Assembly (NCBI RefSeq): GCF_041262165.1
Contig: NZ_JBGCBY010000009.1
Coordinates: 186,001-250,000, forward strand
Length of the DNA: 64,000 nucleotides
Direction: 5' to 3'
Source of the DNA: Streptacidiphilus sp041262165
GTDB taxonomy: Bacteria > Actinomycetota > Actinomycetes > Streptomycetales > Streptomycetaceae
The position numbers were made by a program, and so were the translations under genes. The notes under the pieces are model-generated. The model had not been told where the DNA came from and searched no databases. It saw only the letters and a program-made list of their open reading frames with translations. Position 1 is the stretch's first letter, and each line of letters starts with the position of its first letter. Positions 7,401-16,059 of this stretch are shown here, piece after piece.

Positions 7401-9797
7401 ATGAGCAAGTCCCGCAGCCACAGAGGCGGCCGGCGCCGCAGTGTCCGCGACATACCCGTGCGCACCCATTGGCTGCTGCTGGGCACGCTGGTGGTCACCC
7501 TCACCCTGGCCCTGCTGATCGAGGGCTACACCCAGCACATGTTCGGCTCGACCCCTGACGGAGCCGCCCTGTCCCAGGGCCCCAGCGACCAGGTCCCCGC
7601 CACCGTGGCCCAGGGCGGGCCGGTCATCGAAGCCGGGTCGGCGCAGCCGCGTACCGCCAAACCCGCCGCGAACACCATCGCGCTGACGTTCGACGACGGA
7701 CCGGATCCGACCTGGACGCCGCAGATCCTGGCGGTGCTGCGGGCCAACCACGTCCATGCCACCTTCTTCGTTGTCGGCACCCAGGTGGCCGCCAATCCCG
7801 GCCTGGTGCGCCAGATCGTCGCGGACGGCAACGAGGTCGGCGTGCACACATTCACCCACGCCAACCTCGGCACGATCCCGCCCTGGCAGCGCACCCTGCA
7901 ACTGCGCGAGGACCAACTCGCCGTCGCCGGAGCCACCGGCCAGACCACGACCCTGCTGCGGCCCCCCTACTCCTCGGCCAACGACGCCCTGGACAACACC
8001 GACTGGTCCGCGGTCCAGCAGGCCGGCCGCGAGGGCTACCTCACCGTGCTGACCACCCTGGACAGCGAGGACTGGCAGCGTCCGGGCGTGCCCGCGATCC
8101 TCACCAACGCCACCCCTCGCACCAACGCCGGACAGGTCCTGCTGATGCACGACGCCGGCGGCAACCGCTCCCAGACCGTCACCGCGCTCCGCGAGCTGAT
8201 CCCGCGTCTGCAGGCGCGCGGCTTCCACTTCGCCACTGTCAGCCAGTCCGTGCAGATGGCCTCCCCGATGTCCAAGGCCATGGCGAGGGACCACTGGCTG
8301 GGCCTGGCGCTCATCGGTGCGCTCCGGGGCAGCCACGGCCTGCTCACCCTCATCGGCTGGCTGCTGTACGCGTCCGGTGCGATCAGCGTGCTGCGCGCGC
8401 TGGTCACGCTGGTTGCCGCACGCCGGCACAAGAAATGGGCGAGGCATCCGTGGGGTGATCCGGTAACCGAGCCGGTCTCGGTCATCGTGCCCGCCTACAA
8501 CGAGAGCTCGGGCATCGAGGCGGCGGTGCGCTCACTGGTGGCCTCCGACCACCCGGTAGAGATCATCGTGGTCGACGACGGTTCCACCGACGGCACCGCC
8601 GACCTGGTCGAATCCCTGAACCTGCCCGGGGTTCGGGTGATCCGCCAGCCCAACGCGGGCAAGCCGACCGCACTCAACACCGGCATCGCCGCCGCCTCCT
8701 GCGACCTGCTGGTGATGGTCGACGGCGACACCGTCTTCGAGCCCGACGCGGTGCGCAAGCTGGTCCAGCCCTTCGCCGACGCCAGCATCGGCGCCGTCTC
8801 CGGCAACGCCAAGGTCGTCAACCGCGGCGGCCTGCTGGGACGCTGGCAGCACATCGAGTACGTGGTCGGCTTCAACCTGGACCGGCGCCTGTTCGACCTG
8901 GCCCAGTGCATGCCCACCGTGCCCGGCGCCGTCGGCGGCTTCCGCCGCCAAGCCCTGGAGCGCGTCGGCGGGGTCTCGGACGTCACCCTGGCCGAGGACA
9001 CCGACCTGACCATGGCGCTGTGCCGCGACGGCTGGCGGGTGGTCTACGAGGAGAAGGCGATCGCCTGGACCGAGGCCCCCGCCTCACTGAGCGCCCTGTG
9101 GCGCCAGCGCTACCGCTGGTGCTACGGCACCCTGCAGGCCATGTGGAAGCACCGCGGCGCACTGCTCCAGCGCGGCCCGGCCGGGAAACTGGGCCGACGC
9201 GGCCTGGGCTACCTGCTGACGTTCCAGGTCCTCCTTCCGCTGCTCGCTCCCGTCGTCGACGTCTTCGCCCTGTACGGGCTGGTCTTCCTGAACCCGGTCC
9301 ACATCATCGGCCTGTGGCTGGGCTTCCTCCTGCTGCAACTACTGATGGGCCTGTACGCCTTCCGGCTGGACGGCGAACGCCCCGGGCCGCTGTGGAGCCT
9401 GCCGCTGCAGCAGTTCGTCTACCGCCAGCTGATGTACCTGGTCGTCATCCAGTCCGTGGTCACCGCCGTCGCCGGCACCCGCCTGCGCTGGCAGCGCATG
9501 GAGCGCTACGGCTCCCTCCAGGTCCCCGTCAGCGCACCGACCGCATCCGTGGCCAGGCCCACCGTCACCACTCAACAAGTCCAGCAGATCCAGCAGGCCC
9601 AGGGTTGCGCGCCGTACCAGTACGTCCACGAGTCATACGCGCCGACACCAGGGCAGCGGCCGGCTCCTCGGACATCAGACCTCGCCCAGACCTGGCTGGA
9701 CGAGGCCTACGGCCACCCGGCGGACACCCCGTACTACCAGCAGTCACCGCCCTACTTCCCTGCGGAGTACCCCGGCGAGTACGCCGGCCCGCAGTGA
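7401..9797 (+). CDS. Bifunctional polysaccharide deacetylase (NodB) / family 2 glycosyltransferase
   Basis: 798 residues in one chain. After an N-terminal membrane helix (about 22-41) comes an extracellular NodB deacetylase with the metal Asp in LTFDDGPDP (Asp98/Asp99) and the HxxxH pair His149/His153 (HTFTH), plus LLRPPYSS. After a second membrane segment (about 300-330) a cytoplasmic processive GT2 domain follows: VSVIVPAYNE, VDDGSTDGT, a DGD near 435, and QRYRW near 573. C-terminal membrane helices and a Pro/Tyr/Gln-rich tail close the protein. It should polymerise and export an N-acetylhexosamine-type polymer and deacetylate it outside. A hairpin follows the stop. Confidence 0.92.
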   Translation: MSKSRSHRGGRRRSVRDIPVRTHWLLLGTLVVTLTLALLIEGYTQHMFGSTPDGAALSQGPSDQVPATVAQGGPVIEAGSAQPRTAKPAANTIALTFDDGPDPTWTPQILAVLRANHVHATFFVVGTQVAANPGLVRQIVADGNEVGVHTFTHANLGTIPPWQRTLQLREDQLAVAGATGQTTTLLRPPYSSANDALDNTDWSAVQQAGREGYLTVLTTLDSEDWQRPGVPAILTNATPRTNAGQVLLMHDAGGNRSQTVTALRELIPRLQARGFHFATVSQSVQMASPMSKAMARDHWLGLALIGALRGSHGLLTLIGWLLYASGAISVLRALVTLVAARRHKKWARHPWGDPVTEPVSVIVPAYNESSGIEAAVRSLVASDHPVEIIVVDDGSTDGTADLVESLNLPGVRVIRQPNAGKPTALNTGIAAASCDLLVMVDGDTVFEPDAVRKLVQPFADASIGAVSGNAKVVNRGGLLGRWQHIEYVVGFNLDRRLFDLAQCMPTVPGAVGGFRRQALERVGGVSDVTLAEDTDLTMALCRDGWRVVYEEKAIAWTEAPASLSALWRQRYRWCYGTLQAMWKHRGALLQRGPAGKLGRRGLGYLLTFQVLLPLLAPVVDVFALYGLVFLNPVHIIGLWLGFLLLQLLMGLYAFRLDGERPGPLWSLPLQQFVYRQLMYLVVIQSVVTAVAGTRLRWQRMERYGSLQVPVSAPTASVARPTVTTQQVQQIQQAQGCAPYQYVHESYAPTPGQRPAPRTSDLAQTWLDEAYGHPADTPYYQQSPPYFPAEYPGEYAGPQ

Positions 9798-9800
9798 CCC

Positions 9801-9826
9801 GCCGCCCCAGTCCTCTCTGGGGCGGC
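9801..9826 (+). terminator. Hairpin terminator after the NodB/GT2 gene
   Basis: Perfect 10-bp stem, GCCGCCCCAG and CTGGGGCGGC, with a 6-nt loop, 3 bp past the stop codon. Confidence 0.85.
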
Positions 9827-9993
9827 ATGCCGGGCTGGTCATGCAAAGGCCGACCACGCACCAGCAGCCCTTGCCGAACTACGCGCGCCAGCTCCGGAGT
9901 TGACGAGCCCCAAGGTGGTGAAACCCCGTCAACTCTTCACTGTGCCCTGGCTGTTGGGCCGGGGACAGGGGCGATCTCGCCCGTGGCAGCGCG

Positions 9994-10347
9994 TCAGGCT
10001 GCTTCCGGCGACGCGGGGACGATGACGGCGGTCTGGCGCCAGATGAGGCCGTCGCGCAGCACCCAAGTTCCGACGATGCCGAGGACGTTGCCGGCGATCT
10101 CGATCGTCGAGTGGTAGAGGACGCAGTCGTCGGCCTGCAGGATCGCCATGACCTCGATGATCTTCGGGTTCAGCGCCACGTAGTCTTCGAGGAACGCGCG
10201 TATCTCGGTCGTGCCCGTGGCGACGGTGTCCGGCAGCCGCATGATCTGGGCGTCGGGGTGGTAGTTGCTCAGCATGCCTTCGATGTCGCCGGAGCGGAGC
10301 TGGGCGAGATCCTTTTCGAACATCGCTGGTACCTGGGTTGCGGACAT
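9994..10347 (-). CDS. SnoaL-like (NTF2 fold) protein
   Basis: 117-residue single-domain protein with the cone-shaped alpha+beta barrel signature of SnoaL-like/NTF2 proteins: helix FEKDLAQLRSGDIEGMLSNY, strand DAQIMRLPDT, helix IRAFLEDYV, then strands VLYHSTIEIAG and GTWVLRDGLIWRQTAVIV. Members act as small cyclases, isomerases or are of unknown function; the substrate cannot be read from the sequence. AAGGGAA precedes the ATG. It is the last gene of a minus-strand series that begins with the FAD oxidase at 14663. Confidence 0.8.
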   Translation of the reverse strand: MSATQVPAMFEKDLAQLRSGDIEGMLSNYHPDAQIMRLPDTVATGTTEIRAFLEDYVALNPKIIEVMAILQADDCVLYHSTIEIAGNVLGIVGTWVLRDGLIWRQTAVIVPASPEAA

Positions 10348-10445
10348 GACTGTTCCCTTCAGGAGTTGGCCTGGAAGTCATAGGAGGCCGTGCCAGGCCC
10401 TGTTCGACTCTGGTGTCCGACAATCGGCGGACGGATTCGGACCGT

Positions 10446-11663
10446 TCAGCAGCGGTAGCAGTGCCTTGCCGTGGCCGGGAGGGCGATCCAGGCCAGGGCG
10501 GCGACGACGAGGCCGTAGCCGATCGCCGTGTCGTGCAGGCCGATTCGCGTGGTGAGAATGCCGGCGATCACACCGGGAACCGAGAACGAGAGGTAGGCGA
10601 CCACATAGATCGCCGTGATGAGCTCGCTGCGCCGCTCCGGCTCGGCGAGGCCGGCGAGCGTGCGGAAGGTTCCGAGGAACCCGGCGCCGAAGCCGCAGCC
10701 GGACACCACCGTGCCGACGTACAGCAGTGCGGGCACGCTGAGGGCGACGGACGCCACAGTGATCAGGACCCCGGTGCCGAGGAGTGCGCAGCCGACCAGC
10801 ATGGCCCGGCGCGGCGCCGAGCCGCGCATGACGATCCCGGTGACGGCGCCGCAACCGCAGAGCAGGAAGATGACGGCGCCGCCGAGCAGCGCGTTGTGGG
10901 AATGCTCCATCGTCAGGGCGAGCGAGGGGCCGAGTGACAGGTACAGCCCGCTCAGTGCCCAGACGGAGACGAGCACCGGCACCGTGGCGAGGAACGCGCG
11001 TCGCAGTGGGCGCTCGACGCCCACCCGTGAGCCCAGCCTGGCCCTGTGGCGTTGGGTGACCGTCTCCGGGACCATCGTCAGCAGAATCACGATCAGGGCG
11101 ACGAAGCCGGCCAGCAGCAGCGCGTAGATCAGCCTGGTGGGCGCCGGGGCGTATCGGACCAGAGCGCCGGAGGACAGTGCGCCGACAGCCAGGCCGGCGG
11201 CCGGAACCGTCGCGTTGACGAGCGGGGCGAGTCCAGGGCGGTTGGCCGGCTGCAGGTCGACCAGCGCCGCCGAGACCGCTGCGGTGACCAGGCCGGTCGC
11301 GCACCCCTGGGTGAGCCGCGCCGCGTAGAGCCATCCCACGTTGTCGGCGAACAGGAACAGCACCATGGTGACGGCCTGCACGACGAGGGCTGCGGCGATG
11401 ACGGGCCGACGGCCCAGTGCGTCGGAGAGCGAGCCTGCGAGCAGCATCGTGCCGAGCAGGGTCAGCGCGTACACCCCGAACACCGCGGTGAGTGTGGTCG
11501 GGGAGAAGTGCCACTGGGCGGCATAGATGCCGTACAGCGGTGACGGGGCGCTCACGGCGAAGAGGTAGAGGAACGAGATCGCCGCTACGATCCAGAACCC
11601 CCGACCCATGCGCCGGCTGTCGCGCGCGGCGTCGACCGCTCCGTGCTGTATGGCTGTGGTCAC
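10446..11663 (-). CDS. MFS transporter, 12 TM
   Basis: 405-residue major facilitator protein with about 12 hydrophobic helices, the loop motif SLSDALGRRPV after helix 2, and a long middle loop around MVPETVTQRHRARLG. The GTG at 11663 is chosen because AAGGGGGAG lies just upstream; the open frame extends to 11759 without hydrophobic or conserved sequence. Small actinobacterial transporters of this type mostly export drugs or metabolites. It sits beside an SDR and oxidase, so export of their product is a reasonable but unproven idea. Confidence 0.85.
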   Translation of the reverse strand: MTTAIQHGAVDAARDSRRMGRGFWIVAAISFLYLFAVSAPSPLYGIYAAQWHFSPTTLTAVFGVYALTLLGTMLLAGSLSDALGRRPVIAAALVVQAVTMVLFLFADNVGWLYAARLTQGCATGLVTAAVSAALVDLQPANRPGLAPLVNATVPAAGLAVGALSSGALVRYAPAPTRLIYALLLAGFVALIVILLTMVPETVTQRHRARLGSRVGVERPLRRAFLATVPVLVSVWALSGLYLSLGPSLALTMEHSHNALLGGAVIFLLCGCGAVTGIVMRGSAPRRAMLVGCALLGTGVLITVASVALSVPALLYVGTVVSGCGFGAGFLGTFRTLAGLAEPERRSELITAIYVVAYLSFSVPGVIAGILTTRIGLHDTAIGYGLVVAALAWIALPATARHCYRC

Positions 11664-11774
11664 GAGTGCACTCCCCCTTGTCGGTAAGCCCTTCTTTCGG
11701 CGCCCTTCCTGACGCGCGGTCGGCGACGGTGTGTGCAGCGAACCGAGGGCCCGCTGCACACACCGGTCAGCACG

Positions 11775-12524
11775 TCATGCCGTGCCGCCGTTCACGCGGA
11801 TGTTCTGGGCTGTCACCCAGCCGGCAGTGTCGCCGGCCAGGAATGCCACGACGGCGGCGATCTCGGCGGGCCGGCCGAGCCGGCCGAAGGCGCTCAGCGC
11901 CTCCAGGCCCGCCAGGAACTGATCGCTCTTGCCGGTCCGGTAGGTTTCGGTCTCCGTCGCGCCGGGGCTGACCGTGTTGACCGTGATTCTCCGCGGCCCG
12001 AACTCCTTGGCCAGGATGTGGGTGAACTGCTCGACCGCACCCTTGGTGGCGTCGTAGACCGCGTACCCCGGGAGCATGAGCGCCGTGGTGGAACTCGAGA
12101 TCGTGATGATCCGACCGTCGTCGGCCAGGTGCTCCCAGGCGAGCTGCAAGCCGTGGAAGACACCCTTGACGTTCACCGCGAAGCTGAGATCGAACTCGTC
12201 CTCGGTGACCTCGGCGAACGGCTTGGTGATCGCGACCGCGGCGTTGTTCACCAGCACGTCCCACCGGCCGTAGTCGCTCAGCAGCCGCTTGACCATGGCC
12301 TGGAACTCGGTGCGATTGCTGATGTCGGCGGCGACGGCAATGGCTGTGCCACCGGCCGCCTCGATCTCAGCGACCACCGCTGCTGCCAACTCCGGTGTGT
12401 GCGGGTGGTTGATCACCACGCGGGCTCCTGCGGCCGCCAGGGCGCTCGCGATGGCCTTGCCGATCCCGGTGGCCGCTCCGGTCACCAACGCCGTCTTCCC
12501 GTCGAGGGATGCGGGCTGGTTCAT
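11775..12524 (-). CDS. SDR family oxidoreductase (FabG-like)
   Basis: 249-residue classical short-chain dehydrogenase. The cofactor motif TGAATGIG is at 15-22, NNAA at 93-96, structural Asn118, catalytic Ser143/144, and Tyr157 with Lys161 in YDATK. C-terminal GWVTAQNIRVNGG is typical of FabG-like ketoreductases. It should interconvert a carbonyl and an alcohol using NAD(P)H. Its start overlaps the stop of the DUF3224 gene by 4 bp (ATGA), so the two are translated together. Confidence 0.88.
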   Translation of the reverse strand: MNQPASLDGKTALVTGAATGIGKAIASALAAAGARVVINHPHTPELAAAVVAEIEAAGGTAIAVAADISNRTEFQAMVKRLLSDYGRWDVLVNNAAVAITKPFAEVTEDEFDLSFAVNVKGVFHGLQLAWEHLADDGRIITISSSTTALMLPGYAVYDATKGAVEQFTHILAKEFGPRRITVNTVSPGATETETYRTGKSDQFLAGLEALSAFGRLGRPAEIAAVVAFLAGDTAGWVTAQNIRVNGGTA

Positions 12525-12928
12525 TCGAACCAGTGGTCGAGGTGAACCTGGGCACCCTCACCCAGGTTCGCGCGGAACCCGCCCTCGCCGCGGAGCCCGG
12601 CCAGATCGCCGGTGCCGGACCCGGGCACCACGAACCACTCGCCGCTGACGATGTTGCCCTCCACGGTGCCGGAGTCCTGCAGCAGGAACGTGCCCGCCCG
12701 GCCCCCCACCTTCCCGGTGATTCGCTCGATCCCGACGAAGCTGGCCGACCCGTCAGGCCGGGCAGCCTGCAGGAACTCGACCACGCCCTCGCCCTCGATC
12801 TCGCCGCTGAAGCTCTCCTCGACGTGGATCCTGGTCAGGGCCGGCCCCTCGGTCGGCTCTTCGTAGGCCGCGGGCTCATACTTGTGAACGGTGATGACCG
12901 CGTTCACGCGCTTGGTGGAGACGCTCAT
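12521..12928 (-). CDS. DUF3224 family protein
   Basis: 135-residue beta-barrel-type protein of the DUF3224 family. Markers are ALTRIHVEESFSGEIEGEG, FVGIERITGKVGGRAGTFLLQ, and the ending GEGAQVHLDHWFE. Family members are small soluble proteins of uncertain function, often next to oxidoreductases. The ATG at 12928 gives a full-length member; the open frame further upstream has no homologous character. Coupled by a 4-bp overlap to the SDR gene, which suggests a shared substrate or product. Confidence 0.85.
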   Translation of the reverse strand: MSVSTKRVNAVITVHKYEPAAYEEPTEGPALTRIHVEESFSGEIEGEGVVEFLQAARPDGSASFVGIERITGKVGGRAGTFLLQDSGTVEGNIVSGEWFVVPGSGTGDLAGLRGEGGFRANLGEGAQVHLDHWFE

Positions 12929-13031
12929 TGTGTTCTGCCCTTCGCGTTTATGGTGCCGAAACTGCGCTGATGTGCCGATCCGCGGCTGCCACAGGGACAA
13001 CGCGGGTCTTCTCTCCGCTCCCGGCGCCAGG

Positions 13032-14663
13032 TCATGAGGCCGTAATGGACATCGGGTGCTGGAAGAAGTTCGTGGGATCCCACTTCGCCTTGACCTGCTG
13101 GAGTCTGGGGAAGTTGGAACCGTAGTACAGGGTCTGCCAGGAGACACCCGACGTGTTGATCGTGGGGTCGGCCGTGTCCGGGTCGGGCAGGTTGATGGTG
13201 CAGCCCTGGTAGGCGTCGTTCGGCACCGGGACCCCGCCGGTACTCGCGAATATCTGCCCGTAGAGGTCCCGCAGCCAGCCGATGTTGGCGGCATCGCCCG
13301 AGGGGTCCGTCCAGTAGACGTTGAAGAACGCCAGCAGGGCGGAATTGCGATAGGCGATGGGGGTCGCCGACTGGGCCACCGAATTGATCATTCCACCAGC
13401 CATCGCGCCTAGCTGCAGCAGGGCCGGAAGGGGGTTCGAGTAGTCCGACCGGGTCATGTTCGTGTAGATGGAGGCGATCTGAGCGGGCGTGAAGCCCTTG
13501 ATGAGATAAGCGCTCTTCACCGCGTTGCGAAATGTGGCGTTGGTTTCGATCAGGGGCGTAGCGGTGTTGATCGTCTCCTCCGCGGCCATCCACGGAATGG
13601 TCCGGTACGGCACGGCAGCCGATATGCCGGTGTTGGCGGTCAGCGCGCTGTGATACGTCGCGATGAGTTGCGCGGCATTCGGGACGGTCGCGTCGACCTG
13701 CGTGATCCACGACAGGGAGCCGGAGGACACATGCGGGATGGTGAGCACGCTGGACAGCGCCGCATAGGGTGAGCTGGGAGAGCTGTTGTTCTGGAAGAAC
13801 GTGCCCAGATTGCCGACCAGGTTGGTGAACTGGGTCTGACTGAGGGAGGACCAGGGGACGACGACATTGGCGATGAACACGTTGCTGGGCGGGTTCGGCA
13901 GCAGCTGACCGGGATTCGCCCCCGTCGCCGACGGTGATCGGAACCAGTATTTTGTGATCACTCCGAAGTTGCCGCCACCGCCACCACTGATCGCCCACCA
14001 GAGATCGCTGTTGACCCCGTTTCTCTCGGCAATGACGACGCTTGCGTTCTTGTAAGCATCGACCACCACAATCTCAACGGCCGAGATGAAGTCGGTTATC
14101 ATGCCGAACTTCCGGGACAGAAGGCCGTGGCCACCGCCCGTCACATGTCCGCCGACTCCGACGCTGGGGCAGTGACCGCCGGGCAGGGTGACGCCGTATC
14201 CGCGGAACAGGGCTTCGTAGACGTCACCGAGCCGGGCTCCGCCCTCGACGGCGAAGGCGTTCCGAGTGATGTCGAAGTAGACCTTGTTCATCAGCGAGAG
14301 ATCGATGACGGTCTGCACGGAGCTGTTGTAGACGAAGTTCGCGTAGCAGTGACCGCCGCCGCGAACCGAGATGCGCTGGCCGGCCTGGGCCGCCGCCGCG
14401 ACCGCAGCCAGGACCTGGCTGGTTGTGCCGACGAGCTGCACGGAGCCGGGACTGCCGACCCACCGCCGGTTGAACGCGGTGACCAGCTGGGGGAAGCGCG
14501 GGTCACTGGGACTCACCGTGACTGGCCCGAACGCGGGCGGGACGGAGTCCTGCAGGGTGGCTGTCTGCGCGGCGGCGAGTGGCGCGCCGCTGAGGAGTTG
14601 CGCGGCACCGGCGCCGCCCAGGAGCGCCGAGCCCGCGACAAAGCCACGTCTGGATATGGCCAT
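13032..14663 (-). CDS. Tat-exported FAD-linked oxidase (BBE type, bicovalent flavin)
   Basis: 543 residues. A Tat signal (SRRGFVAGSALL, about 4-32) is followed by a PCMH-type FAD-binding domain and a substrate domain that ends in the BBE segment (WDPTNFFQHPMS). Both covalent flavin anchors are visible: His in RGGGHCYANF and Cys in LPGGHCPSVGVGGH. Enzymes with this His/Cys pair (aclacinomycin oxidase, berberine-bridge and oligosaccharide oxidases) are high-potential, often oxidise sugars or bulky natural products and release hydrogen peroxide. The Tat signal places it outside, folded with its cofactor. It heads the minus-strand set that continues with DUF3224, SDR and MFS. Confidence 0.9.
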   Translation of the reverse strand: MAISRRGFVAGSALLGGAGAAQLLSGAPLAAAQTATLQDSVPPAFGPVTVSPSDPRFPQLVTAFNRRWVGSPGSVQLVGTTSQVLAAVAAAAQAGQRISVRGGGHCYANFVYNSSVQTVIDLSLMNKVYFDITRNAFAVEGGARLGDVYEALFRGYGVTLPGGHCPSVGVGGHVTGGGHGLLSRKFGMITDFISAVEIVVVDAYKNASVVIAERNGVNSDLWWAISGGGGGNFGVITKYWFRSPSATGANPGQLLPNPPSNVFIANVVVPWSSLSQTQFTNLVGNLGTFFQNNSSPSSPYAALSSVLTIPHVSSGSLSWITQVDATVPNAAQLIATYHSALTANTGISAAVPYRTIPWMAAEETINTATPLIETNATFRNAVKSAYLIKGFTPAQIASIYTNMTRSDYSNPLPALLQLGAMAGGMINSVAQSATPIAYRNSALLAFFNVYWTDPSGDAANIGWLRDLYGQIFASTGGVPVPNDAYQGCTINLPDPDTADPTINTSGVSWQTLYYGSNFPRLQQVKAKWDPTNFFQHPMSITAS

Positions 14664-14794
14664 TCCGTATCACCTATTCCCCGGATATGTGAGGCAGGAG
14701 CGCCGGATGGGCGCCTGCACGTTACCTGCCGTTCCCCCGAACCCTGCTGGCTTTCGCGGCAACGATTCCTGGCGCGTTTCACCCTGCTCTTGCT

Positions 14795-15667
14795 TCAGCT
14801 GCCCGAATGCCCGACGGCAGGCGAACCCAGGTCTTCGGTGAGGGCCTGGTCAAGACTGCGCGGCTTGGCACCGGTGACGTCGAAGACCGTTGTCTCCACC
14901 TGGGCGGCGTATCCGTCCTCACCCGACCGCCGGTAGTCCTGGTAAAGCTCGATCAGGGCCTCGGTGAACCACTTGTTGAGACCGGCCGTCAGCATCGCGG
15001 ACCGGGCCGTGGGGTCGTCCACCGGTACGTACCGAACCGTACGGCCGAGGCGCTCGCCGAGTTTGTCGCAGGCCTCGGCATGGCTGAGCGATTCCGGCCC
15101 GGTCAGGTCGTACGTCATTCCAGCATGTCCGTTCCCGGTCAGTGCCTGGAAGGCGACTGCCGCGACATCGCGGGCATCGGTCATGCTGATCCTGCAATCC
15201 CCCGCCGGGGCGTAGTAGTTGCCCTGCGGGTCCACGGTGGGCGGCCAGCCCGTGGTCACGTTGTGCATATAGAAATTCGGCCGGACGATCGTGTGGGGAA
15301 CGTCGGATTCCCGCAGATGTTCGTCGACCTGACCGTGATGGCGGATGAACCTGGCCCGCGAAGCCGGGTCCGCACCGAGGATCGAGCTCCGGACCAGATG
15401 GGAAACTCCGGCCCGGGCCGCGGCGTCGATCGCGTTCTGGTGCCAGGCCCGCTCGTCGTGCGCGGGAGAGGACAGCAGGAAGACCTTGTCCACGCCCGAC
15501 ATGGCGCGATCAAGGGTGGCCGGTTTGGCGATGTCACCGACAACGCTGTCCGGGCCGTCGGCCGTCTCCGACGAGCGGGTCAGCGTACGCATCGGAACCG
15601 CGGCTGCGCGCAGCAGCCGAACGAGCTCCTGCCCCGTCCTGCTACGGGCGCCAATGACCAGGATCAC
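14795..15667 (-). CDS. NmrA-like NAD(P)-binding protein
   Basis: 290-residue atypical SDR. The N-terminal MILVIGARSRTGQ carries the GxxGxxG-like cofactor loop. VDKVFLLSSP, SSILGAD and VPHTIVRPNFYMHN are typical of NmrA/HSCARG-type proteins that bind NADP(H) and either reduce small quinones or sense redox state. The start is GTG with AGGGGG at proper spacing. It reads away from a 390-bp spacer that probably holds its promoter. Substrate unknown. Confidence 0.85.
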   Translation of the reverse strand: MILVIGARSRTGQELVRLLRAAAVPMRTLTRSSETADGPDSVVGDIAKPATLDRAMSGVDKVFLLSSPAHDERAWHQNAIDAAARAGVSHLVRSSILGADPASRARFIRHHGQVDEHLRESDVPHTIVRPNFYMHNVTTGWPPTVDPQGNYYAPAGDCRISMTDARDVAAVAFQALTGNGHAGMTYDLTGPESLSHAEACDKLGERLGRTVRYVPVDDPTARSAMLTAGLNKWFTEALIELYQDYRRSGEDGYAAQVETTVFDVTGAKPRSLDQALTEDLGSPAVGHSGS

Positions 15668-16059
15668 GTAAATCCCCCTGTCGTGTGGCTCGAATTGATG
15701 GCTGTGCGGATCATGAGCCTGGGGTCCTAAGCGGACAGCTGAAGCCTTGCCATTGGCCTCGGGCCGGTCAAGCGCGACACAGGGACTTCGCCAAGTGCCT
15801 GTGGGACTTCGTCAGGTCGCACCACGATTGTGGGTTCATCGGACATGAGTGTTATTACTCCGATGGGTCGGCAGATCGCGCCGAATATCAACGGACTTCA
15901 CCCATGGCGGTCCACTCGTGGGGGCGACAGGAACCGGTCACCCCCAGCGCCGACCTGGCGGCCTGCTCGGCCACGACCGGGTTGCTCTCGCTCCTGGCGG
16001 GCCTGCTGAAAGGGACCACGCCGGCCCGGCCACGCACACCTGCTCAGCTGCTCAGCTGC
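15668..16059. other. Intergenic region with a candidate operator
   Basis: No gene recognised. CATCGGA at 15837-15843 and TCCGATG at 15859-15865 form an inverted repeat around an inner one (GAGT-GTTATT-ACTC at 15847-15860). It lies about 170 bp before the NmrA-like gene and could bind a regulator. A long plus-strand frame through here is antisense to the acyl-CoA ligase. Confidence 0.4.

Noticed and set aside
7110..8447. 445-codon minus-strand open frame
   Set aside because: Antisense to the NodB domain of the bifunctional synthase.
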